The notes under the pieces were generated by a model. It did not search any database. It had not been told where the DNA came from and saw only the letters and a program-made list of their open reading frames with translations. From the NCBI GenBank assembly GCA_030625775.1, contig DAOUQC010000022.1, forward strand, positions 1 through 55,806: a DNA stretch of 55,806 nucleotides, written 5' to 3'. Shown here piece by piece: positions 35,061 through 44,682 of this stretch (position 1 is its first letter; every line of letters starts with the position of its first letter). The stretch comes from Verrucomicrobiota bacterium (lineage in GTDB: Bacteria > Verrucomicrobiota > Verrucomicrobiia > Verrucomicrobiales > DEV007). Made by a program: the position numbers and the translations under genes.

Positions 35061-37472
35061 TTATTTATTCGCTGAAATACCTACTGGCTTGGCGGATTTT
35101 TCTATTGCGATAAAATCCTGCAGGATGTGTAAAGTCTCGCGTGTATAGGGGTCGAAGCCGTGCGGGTATTCCAAGGCTTTGGCTTCCGGGTCCTCTTCCT
35201 CCACAACGGCAGTTTTCATTCCTGTCGTATCCTCGCTGCTGAGTTCGGATTTCAAAGTCAGCTTTTCATCATCGACATTGCTTTGGGTCAATCCGTAAAC
35301 GTCATAAAGCCCCTTCTCTTTTTTCTTAACCTGGGTATATCGCGCTTTGCGCTCTTCAATCTGCTCATCTCGTCGTTTTTCAAGACCCTCCACTTCCGCT
35401 TCTCTCTTTTTACGATTGAGGGAAATAACATTGTCCTCGATGCGTTTCTGGGTACGTCCTATGTCCTCACGAATATAAACAAAATCCTGCTCTTTTCCTA
35501 CACGTGCAGCCGAGGCTTTGCCCAAGCTTTCAACCGGCAAAGGAGTCGTGCTGACAATCGAATATTTCTCGGGATTAACTTTTTCCCAAACCAAGGGCCA
35601 TTCGAGAGAACCCTCACCAAAATCCAATACATCATTGGAAGATGGCAGATGAATATCGGGAATCACTCCCTTCAATTGAGTGGAGCCTCCGGAAATCCGG
35701 AAGAAGGTCTGGATCGTCAGCTTCAAAGCCCCGTTGGTCACTTCCTGGGAACGGAAAGGCAAGGGGATCCGGTCGGTGCGAACGGGGCGCAACTGCTGCA
35801 CCGTTCCTTTGCCGAATGTGGATTTGTCCCCAATGATAATACTGCGGTGGTAATCCTGCAAAGCGGCCGCAAGAATCTCGCTGGCCGAGGCGCTGGCCCG
35901 ATTGGTCAAAACCAGCAAGGGGCCATCATATAAAGCGTAACGATTGCGGGAAAATTTCTCATCCATGTCACCGCGCCAGTTTTTCGACTGCACCACCGGC
36001 CCCCGGGGAATAAACAAACCGGTCAGATTGATCGCTTCTTCCAGTGAACCACCGCCGTTGTCTCTCAGATCCAGAACCATTCCATCCACCCCTTCTTTTT
36101 TCAGGCGATTGACCAGTCGCTGAACGTCAACCGTGGTGCTGGTCTGGCCATCTCCCATGGAGCTGTAAAACGAAGCCAGATAAATCCAGCCGATTTTTTG
36201 CTCATTGCCCTCGGCATCCTTGGTGATGATCAGGTCAGCACTGGCCAGTTGTTCCTTGAGATCGACTTTATCCCTTAAGATGGTGATGATTTTTGTCTGT
36301 GACGGGTCTGCCGCATCGGCAGGAATCACTTCCAGACGCACGTAGGAATCCTTCTCACCACGAATCTGATCAACAATGTCACTGAGCTTTTCACCAACGA
36401 TGTCCACCATCTTGCCTTCCTTACCCTGCCCCACTTTGACGATTTTGTCTTTTATCTTAAGTTCCCCGTTTTTGGCTGCCGGCCCACCGACCACCAGTCC
36501 CTGGATTTCGGCGGCGCCGCTTTCTTCATCCAGACTCAGCATCGCACCGATTCCCTTCAGGGATTTGCTCATGCTGATGCGAAAATTGTCGTACTGGGAT
36601 TGGGAAAAATACTCGGAATGCGGATCATAACTGCGGGTGATCGCCTTGATAAACATGACCGCAATGTCTTCTGCATCATTTTCGGTGACATTCTTGAGGA
36701 TGCGGTCGTAGCGCTTGAGAATTTTCTCTTTTGGCGACAAATCATCAGACTTTTCCTCGGTTTTTTTTCCGTGTGTTGTGCCTGTTTCAATAGTGACCTT
36801 TTTTGAATCGCCCTCAATTTCCTGCGTTTTTCCTTTCAATGCATTGCCTGCATCCTTTTCTTTTTTTAGCTTTTCTGCCGCTTTTTTTGCCTTTTCCTTG
36901 TCCGCCATCTCCTTTCGCAAAGTGGCTTGCAGCATTTCACTCTCAATCAAACGATGCCAGAGCTCATCGGAAGCCGCTGTGTCAGCTGGCCATTTTTCTT
37001 TTTTGCGACTGATGTGGATCGTTTTGTCGGAATTAAAATCGAGCTCACCCTTGGCTAGGATTTCCTTTACCTTGGCAATGCGAGAAGTCACTCGCTCAAG
37101 ATAGATTTTGTATATCTCATCAGCTGCACTCAGATTTTTCGCCTTGATGTCATCATCCAGAGTGTGGCTGTATTTCTGATAAAACCCGTTGATGTCTCCC
37201 TGGGTAAAGTACTGGCGCCCGTAATCCAGAAAACGAATGTAATTATCAAGCGTGCGCTCCGACATCGCATCATCGAAGGGGTGCTGGCTGTAATGCTCTT
37301 CAGCAAGCATCTTGGCCACCCGCATGCCAATCTCATCAAAATTGGCTTCGGCGGCATCCGCTTTGATTGGAAATGCCGAGACCATCAGAGCGGTCAAACA
37401 AGCGAGCCAGGGAATAAAAAAGACCGCATGAGGTCGTGTAATTTGCTGGCGGAGTTTCGACCGGATAAACAT
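35061..37472 (-). CDS. prc: Carboxy-terminal (tail-specific) processing protease Prc
   Basis: Prc is a periplasmic S41-family Ser/Lys protease that trims or degrades proteins from the C-terminus. The 803-residue product has a signal segment (residues ~17-40), the Prc N-terminal helical domain with RFLDYGRQYFTQGDI, a PDZ domain (SLDEESGAAEIQGLVVGGPA) and the catalytic core. The core has VLDLRDNGGGSLEEAINLTG, NRASASASEILAAALQDYHR (nucleophile Ser in SASE) and KSTFGKGTVQQLRP (catalytic Lys in FGKG). The C-terminal DUF3340-like region is present. A Lys/Glu/Ala-rich insert (~195-250) separates the N-domain from the core. Confidence 0.93.
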   Translation of the reverse strand: MFIRSKLRQQITRPHAVFFIPWLACLTALMVSAFPIKADAAEANFDEIGMRVAKMLAEEHYSQHPFDDAMSERTLDNYIRFLDYGRQYFTQGDINGFYQKYSHTLDDDIKAKNLSAADEIYKIYLERVTSRIAKVKEILAKGELDFNSDKTIHISRKKEKWPADTAASDELWHRLIESEMLQATLRKEMADKEKAKKAAEKLKKEKDAGNALKGKTQEIEGDSKKVTIETGTTHGKKTEEKSDDLSPKEKILKRYDRILKNVTENDAEDIAVMFIKAITRSYDPHSEYFSQSQYDNFRISMSKSLKGIGAMLSLDEESGAAEIQGLVVGGPAAKNGELKIKDKIVKVGQGKEGKMVDIVGEKLSDIVDQIRGEKDSYVRLEVIPADAADPSQTKIITILRDKVDLKEQLASADLIITKDAEGNEQKIGWIYLASFYSSMGDGQTSTTVDVQRLVNRLKKEGVDGMVLDLRDNGGGSLEEAINLTGLFIPRGPVVQSKNWRGDMDEKFSRNRYALYDGPLLVLTNRASASASEILAAALQDYHRSIIIGDKSTFGKGTVQQLRPVRTDRIPLPFRSQEVTNGALKLTIQTFFRISGGSTQLKGVIPDIHLPSSNDVLDFGEGSLEWPLVWEKVNPEKYSIVSTTPLPVESLGKASAARVGKEQDFVYIREDIGRTQKRIEDNVISLNRKKREAEVEGLEKRRDEQIEERKARYTQVKKKEKGLYDVYGLTQSNVDDEKLTLKSELSSEDTTGMKTAVVEEEDPEAKALEYPHGFDPYTRETLHILQDFIAIEKSAKPVGISANK

Positions 37473-37654
37473 ATCAGAAAAAGGGTAGCTTTAATTTACG
37501 TAGGTCCTGTAGACCACAAATTAGAATTTCTCCCGATTCCTGCGAAAGAACAAGGGGGAAATTCATTCACGGCCAACATATACCAAAGAACTGCAGGATT
37601 AAAGATATTTGTCATTGCGGCTGATCGGCTGGATGATAGGGGCCGGGAGTGAGA

Positions 37655-38326
37655 ATGGCAGGCAACGACAAATCGAAAACACAGAATATGGAAATCGAAT
37701 GTTATACGGGAGGTTTTTTTCAAACCAACAGCTACCTGCTGCGCTGCCCCGGGGGTAATATCCTCATCGATGCGCCAGAGGGTGTTTCTGACTGGCTGCA
37801 GGAGAAAGAAGTGAAAATCGATGATTTGCTGCTGACTCACCTTCACTACGACCACGTGATCGACGCCGCTGTTTTGAAACGCAATCACCCCGGCTGCCGG
37901 ATCCGCTCTCACTCTGCCTACCACGACGACCTGACGCTGGCGACTTTTTTGAGTCAATCCATCGGCTGGCCGGCAAATCTGGAAGCATTCGAGATTGACG
38001 ACTTGCTCGAAGGGCAAACGCAACTGGCCGCAGGCGGGTTGGAATTTGCATTGAAACACGTGCCCGGACATTCTCCTGACAGTCTATGTTTTTATCTGGC
38101 GGGAGAAAATGATGGTGGCTCGGGTTCTTCACTGCTGTTTGGTGGAGACGTCTTGTTCAATGGCGGCATCGGTAGAACGGATTTCCCAAACGGCAGTACC
38201 GAACTGCTGCTGAGCGGTATTCACGAAAAAGTGCTTACCCTGCCCGGCGAAACCATGGTTTTCCCCGGCCACGGACCGGATACCACTGTGGCCGATGAAA
38301 AACAGTCGAATCCTTTTTTGATCTAA
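37655..38326 (+). CDS. MBL-fold metal hydrolase (glyoxalase II-like)
   Basis: The 223-residue product has the metallo-beta-lactamase metal motifs: LLTHLHYDHVIDAAV (HxHxDH), KHVPGHSPDS (metal His in GHSP), FGGDVLFNGG (bridging Asp) and VFPGHGPDTT (last His). This is the arrangement of glyoxalase II and related thioesterases; the substrate is not determined. The ATG at 37655 has GGGAG about 8 bp upstream; a GTG at 37649 and ATG at 37688 are alternatives. Divergent from prc. Confidence 0.88.
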   Translation: MAGNDKSKTQNMEIECYTGGFFQTNSYLLRCPGGNILIDAPEGVSDWLQEKEVKIDDLLLTHLHYDHVIDAAVLKRNHPGCRIRSHSAYHDDLTLATFLSQSIGWPANLEAFEIDDLLEGQTQLAAGGLEFALKHVPGHSPDSLCFYLAGENDGGSGSSLLFGGDVLFNGGIGRTDFPNGSTELLLSGIHEKVLTLPGETMVFPGHGPDTTVADEKQSNPFLI

Positions 38327-38415
38327 GCCTTTCAAACCCAGCTCCTTCCCACACCGCCTGTGTAAAACTCCTAGCCAACGTTCCCCGCCAAGGCAATACA
38401 GCGACCCACCTTTTC

Positions 38416-40848
38416 ATGACTTTCCACCCTCCCATAAATACCCTTTGCATTGCAACAAGCCTGCTTGTTTTTCTGACCAGCTGCAATCAATCAAACAAAC
38501 CTGAAGACGGCTCCGGTGCAAAGCCGGCTGCAGATACGGCAGGGACAACCTCGTCCGAAGCAGACTCCCCCTACCACTTGATCAAGAGTGCAAAGTATGT
38601 CGGTGCCCAGGACTGCCGAAGCTGCCATGAAAAGGAATATGGCGAGTGGAAACAGTCTGATCACCACAAGGCAATGGAACCTGCCAACGCAGACACCGTG
38701 CTGGGTGACTTCAACAATGTGGACTTCGTGCACTTCAAGCATCGCTGGCATTTTTTCAAGAAAGGCGAGGAATTCTGGGTCAAAGCCGAGGATGAAAAGG
38801 GCAAAGTCCAGGACTACAAAATTGATTACACCTTTGGTTTTTATCCTTTGCAGCAATATCTCATCCCCTTTCCAGGAGGCCGCTACCAGGCCCTGCAAGT
38901 CTGCTGGGACTCACGTCCCAAAGCCGAAGGAGGCCAGCGTTGGTACCATCTTTACCCCGACGAGGAAGTCCCTCCCTCGGATATCCTGCACTGGACCCGG
39001 CGGCATTTTAACTGGAATTTCATGTGTGCCGATTGCCACTCGACCAATCTGAGGAAAAATTTCGATGTGGCCAGCGACAGCTATGACACCCAATGGTCGG
39101 AGATGAATGTGAGCTGTGAAGCCTGTCACGGCCCGGGATCCGAACATTTGAAATGGGCGGCTCACCAGAAACAGACTGGGCAAACTTCAAGTCCCCCTGA
39201 ATCAAAGAGCATCGCGGATGACGAAGTCAAAAACTACCTCAAAAGCAAGGGCCTGGTCGCCAGTTTAAAAGAGCCGCAGGAGGGTAGCTGGACCATCAAC
39301 GCGGAAAGCGGAAAACCACAGCGCAGCCTGCCCCTGAATTCCAATGTCCAGGTCGAAACCTGTGCCCGCTGCCATGCCCACCGCAGACCTCTGCAGCCAG
39401 AATTCGCTGCTGGTCATTCCTTCCTCGGCAGCCACAGCCCGTCCGTGCTGCGTGACAATCTCTATCACCCCGATGGCCAGATCAACGAGGAGGTCTATGT
39501 CTATGGTTCGTTCATCCAGAGCAAAATGTATCACGCCGGAGTGCGCTGCAGCGATTGTCACAACCCTCATACTATGAAGCTGCAATTTGAAGGAAACGCC
39601 CTTTGTGTGCGTTGCCATGTATCTGAAAAATACAACACCCCCGCTCATCATTTCCATCAACTCGACAGCAAGGGAGCCCGTTGCGTGGAGTGCCACATGC
39701 CAAGCAAGGTCTACATGGGGGTTGATGCCCGCCGTGATCACAGCATCCGCATCCCCCGCCCTGACCTGACAAAAAAACTAGGATCCCCCAATGCCTGCAA
39801 CCAGTGCCACACTGACAAGGACGTGGATTGGGCTGTCACCGCCTTCGAAGAAAGGTGGGGCAAAACCGGACTGCGCAATGCCCACTACGGTGAGTTGCTG
39901 GCCGCCGGCAGACAGGGTGGACCGGAGGGAATGAAAAAACTCATGGCTCTGGCTGCGGATAAAAGTTATCCTGGGATGGTGCGGGCAACTGCCTTGGCAG
40001 AATTTGCCCGACAACCTTCCTCCCCCGATGCCTTGGCTGTCATCGCGGCTCAACTGAAAGACCCCAATCCCCTGGTACGTGAACAGGCTGTTTTTGCCTT
40101 GGAATCGACGCCTGCACCCCAACGCCTGACAATCGCCCGTGGCATGTTGAACGATCCGGTTCGAGCCGTACGGGTGGAAGCCGCCCGCCTATTGGCTGGT
40201 ACCCGGCAGCAACTGCGCGAGGACGAAGTGGCTGCCTGGGATCGAGCAGCTGCCGAATTTATTGCTGCCCAGATGGCCATGTCGGATCGGGCTGCCGGCC
40301 ACATGAGACTGGCTTTGTTTTACAGCGACCTGGGTAGAGCCAAAGAAGCCGAGTCAGCTTACCATGATGCGATCAGGATAGAACCCGAGGCCATTCCTCC
40401 GCGAATCAATTTGGCTGAAACCCTCTACCAACAGGGCCGAATAGAAGAGTCGGGTAAGGTCTTTGAGGCGGCAGTCGCGGCCGATCCGGCCAACGGAGTG
40501 GCTCATGAAGCCCTGGCCAGATATTTCATTCGCATCAAGCAATACGACAAGGGTCTGGTCGAGCTACAAAAAGCTGCCCAGTTGATGCCCGAACATGCCG
40601 CGACGCAATATTTTCTCGGGGTAGCTTTGAATTCGATGGGGCGTTTTGCCGAAGCTCTGCCCACGCTGCAAAAAGCCCATCAACTCGATGCCGGAAATCC
40701 AGAATACCTCATTGGGCTGGCCACCATCTGCCGGGATGCCGGACAAATGGATCTGGCCCTGTCTTACGTCAAAAAATTGCGCGCCCTGGATCCGCAATCA
40801 CAATCTTACCAACAACTGGAAGCCCAATTGAAAGCGGGAGCCCGGTGA
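38416..40848 (+). CDS. Octaheme c-type cytochrome lipoprotein with HEAT-like and TPR repeats
   Basis: The 810-residue product has a lipoprotein signal (VFLTSC, Cys 23) and eight haem motifs: CRSCH ~67, CADCH ~204, CEACH ~234, CARCH ~316, CSDCH ~378, CVRCH ~397, CVECH ~423 and CNQCH ~461. The haem part resembles the cytochrome c554/NrfB-like multihaem group. Residues ~490-610 look like HEAT repeats (LVREQAVFALEST, PVRAVRVEAARLLAG). About five TPR units follow (~625-800; YHDAIRIEPEAIPPRINLAE, AVAADPANGVAHEALARYF). It probably transfers electrons at the envelope; substrate and partners are unknown. Confidence 0.88.
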   Translation: MTFHPPINTLCIATSLLVFLTSCNQSNKPEDGSGAKPAADTAGTTSSEADSPYHLIKSAKYVGAQDCRSCHEKEYGEWKQSDHHKAMEPANADTVLGDFNNVDFVHFKHRWHFFKKGEEFWVKAEDEKGKVQDYKIDYTFGFYPLQQYLIPFPGGRYQALQVCWDSRPKAEGGQRWYHLYPDEEVPPSDILHWTRRHFNWNFMCADCHSTNLRKNFDVASDSYDTQWSEMNVSCEACHGPGSEHLKWAAHQKQTGQTSSPPESKSIADDEVKNYLKSKGLVASLKEPQEGSWTINAESGKPQRSLPLNSNVQVETCARCHAHRRPLQPEFAAGHSFLGSHSPSVLRDNLYHPDGQINEEVYVYGSFIQSKMYHAGVRCSDCHNPHTMKLQFEGNALCVRCHVSEKYNTPAHHFHQLDSKGARCVECHMPSKVYMGVDARRDHSIRIPRPDLTKKLGSPNACNQCHTDKDVDWAVTAFEERWGKTGLRNAHYGELLAAGRQGGPEGMKKLMALAADKSYPGMVRATALAEFARQPSSPDALAVIAAQLKDPNPLVREQAVFALESTPAPQRLTIARGMLNDPVRAVRVEAARLLAGTRQQLREDEVAAWDRAAAEFIAAQMAMSDRAAGHMRLALFYSDLGRAKEAESAYHDAIRIEPEAIPPRINLAETLYQQGRIEESGKVFEAAVAADPANGVAHEALARYFIRIKQYDKGLVELQKAAQLMPEHAATQYFLGVALNSMGRFAEALPTLQKAHQLDAGNPEYLIGLATICRDAGQMDLALSYVKKLRALDPQSQSYQQLEAQLKAGAR

Positions 40849-40910
40849 TTATTTTCTGCCGTTCTCTTTGCACCTCTTTCAGCAAATACCGCCCATGCAG
40901 TGCCTGTAGA

Positions 40911-40967
40911 ACAGAAGCGTGAGACAGAAGCGTGAGACAGAAGCGTGAGACAGAAGCGTGGGACAGA
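40911..40967 (+). repeat. Four-copy 13 bp tandem repeat
   Basis: The unit ACAGAAGCGTGAG occurs at 40911, 40924 and 40937, with a fourth copy ACAGAAGCGTGGG at 40950 and the start of a fifth at 40963. It runs straight into the inverted-repeat element at 40958. No gene is present. Confidence 0.85.
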
Positions 40968-41061
40968 ATTGCCTCCGGCGGTCTGCGTTACACTCCGGCA
41001 CCGTTTCTGTCATTCGAGAGCAGCGTAAGCATCACACGACAAATATGGAAATTTGTCCCAC
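40958..41061. repeat. Short inverted-repeat element, copy 2
   Basis: A 104 bp non-coding element bounded by GTGGGACA and TGTCCCAC. Internally it shares GAATTGCCTCCGGC, TCTGCGTTACACTCCGG and GTAAGC blocks with copy 1 at 21966-22095 in reverse orientation. A second inner hairpin GACAAAT...ATTTGTC lies near its right end. The heptamer-containing block GTCATTCGAGAGCA occurs twice here (near 41010 and 41065). Confidence 0.65.
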
Positions 41062-41132
41062 GAGTCATTCGAGAGCACCGCAAATTGCCGCCCACATTGC
41101 CACTTCCCCTCATCCTGATCCCGGCCAGCTGT

Positions 41133-41657
41133 CTAGGCCATCCCCGCATCACCCCCACCGCTGATCGGCTTGCGCCGTGCAGCCTCTTGATCCAGTTGCA
41201 GCAACCCCACGGGGTTTTCGCCAATCAAGTCTAGGCGATCAATCATATCACGAACATTTTTCTCTTCTTCAACCTGCTCATCGAGGAACCAGTTGAGAAA
41301 GTTTTTGGTCTCGTGATCCCGCGCCTCTTCTGCGGCTGAATACAAATTGTGAATCTGGGACGTGACCTTCTGCTCCTGTTCAAGGCTGGCTTTAAATACA
41401 TCGAGGGCACTGGCGTATTCTGCATGCGGTTGCCCGATCGCCATCAGATTGACCTGGGCATTGCGATCCACGAGAAAATGATAAAACTTCATCGCATGAT
41501 CCGTTTCCTCCAGACTCTGCGTATACATCCACTGGGCAAATCCCGAGTAGGGGGTCTCCTCAAACCAGGAGGACATCGCCAGATAGACGTATGACGACGA
41601 CATTTCGTGATTAATCTGCTCGTTGAGCAGGACGCGCAAGTTGGTATCCAGATCCAT
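41133..41657 (-). CDS. Ferritin (FtnA-like)
   Basis: The 174-residue product is a non-haem ferritin that stores iron as ferric oxide. All six ferroxidase ligands of FtnA-type ferritins are present: Glu18 (INHEMSSSYVYLAM), Glu51 and His54 (LEETDHAMKFYHF), Glu95, Gln128 and Glu131. The ATG at 41657 (MDLDTNLRVLLNEQ) is preferred; the frame is open upstream, with another ATG seven codons earlier. It sits close to the octahaem lipoprotein and upstream of a YkuD gene. Confidence 0.92.
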   Translation of the reverse strand: MDLDTNLRVLLNEQINHEMSSSYVYLAMSSWFEETPYSGFAQWMYTQSLEETDHAMKFYHFLVDRNAQVNLMAIGQPHAEYASALDVFKASLEQEQKVTSQIHNLYSAAEEARDHETKNFLNWFLDEQVEEEKNVRDMIDRLDLIGENPVGLLQLDQEAARRKPISGGGDAGMA

Positions 41658-41703
41658 GCGCGGATTGTAGGGCAGCATTGGCTGCGTGTCCAGACTAAGC
41701 GTT

Positions 41704-42471
41704 TTAGCGGCTCGAACCGGAAGCTGGAGTCGCCCAGGAAGACCCTCCATTCGAGTTCAGCACCAGGGTAGGTCTGTTGATGTAATCTCTCTGTAAGGCG
41801 GGATGAGAAGGAACCCTCTGGGCAGGCGACTGCTCTACCGATTGCCCTATCGCCGCTGCCGCCGCAACTACCGGAGCGAGGGTAGCCTGAACCATTGTTC
41901 CCGGCAAAGATCCGCGAACCACTACCACTTCGGTGCCCTTGCCAATTTTCCGGTAAAGGTGAATCACATCACGAGAGCGCATTCGAATACAACCGTAACT
42001 GGCGACCTGACCAATTTTTTTCTCTTCAGCAGTACCGTGAATGTAAATGAAGCGTTTGTAGGCATGCCGATTGCGATGCTCCGTCCCTGTCAGCCAGATG
42101 ATACGGGAAACGATCGGGTCACGTCCCGGCGCATTGGGCCTCAGGATCTCTCCTGTGCGACGACGTGATTTAAAAACCGAACCCCTGGGTGCGTTGCCTC
42201 CAATTTTTTCGGCTACTTTCATCGTGCCCAGTGGCGTACGGTAACTGCCGGGTTTATCGCCTTCTCCAAATTTCGAAGTGGAAACCGGGTATTTGCGCAC
42301 CAGCTTGCCCTCTTTATAAATAGCGAGTTTCTGCTCTTTCACCGATACCACTACCTTGGTGGATTTGCTGGAAACAGTCGAGCACTGGCAGAACAACAGT
42401 AAGACCATGCACGCCATGGCACTTATAAAAATGCGCTTATTGAAGGCAGTGTGAGGATTGGTTTTCCGCAT
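41704..42471 (-). CDS. L,D-transpeptidase (YkuD domain)
   Basis: The 255-residue product has an N-terminal hydrophobic segment (residues ~14-30) and a YkuD domain starting at TKVVVSVKEQKLAIYKEGKL. The active site is IHGTAEEKKIG then SYGCIRMRSRDV, with catalytic Cys ~161 and His ~145. It makes or remodels 3-3 peptidoglycan cross-links or anchors proteins. The ATG at 42471 is chosen; the frame is open further upstream. The C-terminal ~65 residues are Ala/Ser/Pro-rich and probably flexible. Confidence 0.9.
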   Translation of the reverse strand: MRKTNPHTAFNKRIFISAMACMVLLLFCQCSTVSSKSTKVVVSVKEQKLAIYKEGKLVRKYPVSTSKFGEGDKPGSYRTPLGTMKVAEKIGGNAPRGSVFKSRRRTGEILRPNAPGRDPIVSRIIWLTGTEHRNRHAYKRFIYIHGTAEEKKIGQVASYGCIRMRSRDVIHLYRKIGKGTEVVVVRGSLPGTMVQATLAPVVAAAAAIGQSVEQSPAQRVPSHPALQRDYINRPTLVLNSNGGSSWATPASGSSR

Positions 42472-42750
42472 AGTGTTTAGCCTGGTTAAGCCACATAATT
42501 CTACGACTCCCTTAGAGTGAGTCGCTTCCGATGACAAATGAAGCGATAACAATCCTATAGGAAATATAAAAATCAAGATAGATTAAATATTCCCCCACCT
42601 CAGGGCTCCTCCTGAAAGAACACCCACTTAGCCTTCAACCGTCATTGTCCTAAAACAAAAACTGGCCAACCCAGGATTCAGCCCCTACCTTAACCCGTCG
42701 AAATGATATTGAAAATAGACAAGACTGACGGCATTATTAGTTTCTAATTC

Positions 42751-43689
42751 ATGATCCCCCTCAACCGCACATTTCCCTCCGTCAAAGGTGCTGGGCTTTT
42801 TATCCTTGTTTTGCTTGGATTGAGCCCCTTTCAGTATGCTCAAGAGATCCCGGAAGACCTGCTTGAAGACGAACATGTGCGGGAAGAATTCGGGGTCAAT
42901 AAATTCACCGCTCCATCGATCAAGAAAATTTTTGAAGATCTCGATTCACTCGGTGATCTGCCTTACGAAAAACTCAAACGCCCCATCCCTGCCAAGACGC
43001 CTTCCGACCGCACTCGACTTGCCCTCGAACTGGGGGGGCTCATCGCCGATGGTTTTCTAGTCGTCGAAGCTGAGAAACTGCTCGATCTGGAAGCCGTGGG
43101 CCGGGCTTTATGGAAACGGGCAAAAATTCTGGGAGCCGGCACACGCCTGTCGAGTCATACCAAAAGCCTTTTGGAGAACAGCGCCCTCGGCGACTGGAAA
43201 CAATTAAAAGAAGAACTGGCCAAAACCCAGAAAGATGTCGAAGCGGAAATGGTATTGCTGCGCGATGTCGATGCGGCGCACTTGATCAGTCTGGGAGGCT
43301 GGCTGCGTGCCTTTGAGATTGCGTGCGTGACCGCCCTGGATCCTTTTGATGAAAAAAAGGCTAAGATCCTCGGACGCGTAGACGTTGCTGAATATTTCCT
43401 GATGTCCCTGCAAACCCTCGAACCTAAAATCCAGGAAACTGAACACATCCAGAAACTGACGGCTGGCGTGGAAAAACTCAAAAACATGCTCGACGTGCCG
43501 GAATCCAAAGCATTCACCAAAAGCGAAGTGGCGGACATGAATACCTTGATCAACGAATTGATCACCACAGCCAAAGAGAAGGGGGTCAAACCTGCCGCTA
43601 AAGCAGCCAAGGCCGATGCCGATGCCGACAAGCCTGCAAAAACAGCTAAACCAGCGGTGGCCGCTTCTGCTGAGAAAGCAAAAGAGTAA
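42751..43689 (+). CDS. Exported helical protein of unknown function
   Basis: No family was recognised. The 312-residue product has a signal peptide (residues ~10-31, ending FQYAQE). An alpha-helical body follows with KKIFEDLDSLGDLPYEKLKR, SDRTRLALELGGLIADGFLV and LISLGGWLRAFEIACVTAL. The last ~40 residues are Ala/Lys-rich (KAAKADADADKPAKTAK), like the low-complexity tails of the ribosomal proteins in this window. It runs towards tilS, ending 6 bp before it. Confidence 0.7.
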   Translation: MIPLNRTFPSVKGAGLFILVLLGLSPFQYAQEIPEDLLEDEHVREEFGVNKFTAPSIKKIFEDLDSLGDLPYEKLKRPIPAKTPSDRTRLALELGGLIADGFLVVEAEKLLDLEAVGRALWKRAKILGAGTRLSSHTKSLLENSALGDWKQLKEELAKTQKDVEAEMVLLRDVDAAHLISLGGWLRAFEIACVTALDPFDEKKAKILGRVDVAEYFLMSLQTLEPKIQETEHIQKLTAGVEKLKNMLDVPESKAFTKSEVADMNTLINELITTAKEKGVKPAAKAAKADADADKPAKTAKPAVAASAEKAKE

Positions 43690-43695
43690 GCCGAC

Positions 43696-44667
43696 TCACC
43701 CCCGCTCGATAAAAATTACCCCCTGCCGTCGTCGGGCGTATTGATGATTCGGTAAATTGATCTTGGCAATCCGACTGCCCTCAGGAATTAGTGAACGGAT
43801 TTCTTCAACTTCCCGATAACCAGTTCCTGTAATGCCACTGTTGTTAAGCCATTCCCTAATCACCCGTGCCTGCAGGGCCTCGGGCAAAGTTCGCAAGACG
43901 GTCACCGGGAGTTTTTCCTGCTGACTTAATCCCGGGCAGTCTCGCTCAATCAGGGCATCCAGGGCTCCACTTTCCGATCTTGCCATTTGGGCGAGTCGAT
44001 AGACCGCCCCCCTCACATCCCGCTTGAACACTTGTTTCACCTCTGGCAGCAAACGGTGGCGGATACGATTGCGCAAAGCAAAATCAGATTCGTTGCTCGC
44101 ATCATCGCGATAGAGCAATCCCTGCTTCTGCAAATATTCATCAATCTGCTCCTGCCACACTTCCAGTAAAGGGCGTAAAAATTGTACTTTGCCCCCATCG
44201 ATCGTGTGCTCTGAACAGGAGCGCATCCCGGCGATGCCACGCAGACCACTGCCGCGGAAAAGATTAATCAATACGGTCTCAACCTGATCATCGGCGTGAT
44301 GGGCCAGAAAAATACGAGGGCAACGCCGGGCTTTAACCACGGCAGCAAAAAACCGATGCCGCGCTTCACGCGCAGCAACTTCAATCGAAACCTTCTGCTC
44401 ACGGGCGAGTCGTTTCACTTCAACCCGCTGGACCTCGCAAGGGTAAGCCAGGCGACCTGCCAGACGTCTCACAAAAGCCGCATCCTGACCGGAAGCCTGG
44501 CCCCGCAAGGCATGGTTCAGATGACAGACCACTAATTTTTTATAGCCGGCATCATGCAGGCAATGCAACAGCGCGACTGAATCGCGACCACCGGAAACCC
44601 CGATCAAATACTTGCGCCGAGGCGGGCAAACCTCACGGAGATTGGCGAGAAAAGCTTCGCTCATCAT
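43696..44667 (-). CDS. tilS: tRNA(Ile)-lysidine synthetase
   Basis: TilS makes lysidine at the CAU anticodon of tRNA-Ile2 so that it reads AUA. The 323-residue product has the PP-loop GVSGGRDSVALLHCLHDAG, VCHLNHALRGQASGQDAAFV and FLAHHADDQVETVLINLFRG, plus RPLLEVWQEQIDEYLQKQGL. It lacks the full C-terminal domain of E. coli TilS (~430 residues) but shorter forms are common. Two ATGs abut the start (MMSEAF). It follows serS by 15 bp on the same strand. Confidence 0.92.
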   Translation of the reverse strand: MMSEAFLANLREVCPPRRKYLIGVSGGRDSVALLHCLHDAGYKKLVVCHLNHALRGQASGQDAAFVRRLAGRLAYPCEVQRVEVKRLAREQKVSIEVAAREARHRFFAAVVKARRCPRIFLAHHADDQVETVLINLFRGSGLRGIAGMRSCSEHTIDGGKVQFLRPLLEVWQEQIDEYLQKQGLLYRDDASNESDFALRNRIRHRLLPEVKQVFKRDVRGAVYRLAQMARSESGALDALIERDCPGLSQQEKLPVTVLRTLPEALQARVIREWLNNSGITGTGYREVEEIRSLIPEGSRIAKINLPNHQYARRRQGVIFIERG

Positions 44668-44682
44668 GACGCCAACTGTGGT

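Noticed and set aside
40911-40967. Tandem repeat considered as a CRISPR array
   Set aside because: The 13 bp units are directly adjacent with no spacers and no cas genes are present.
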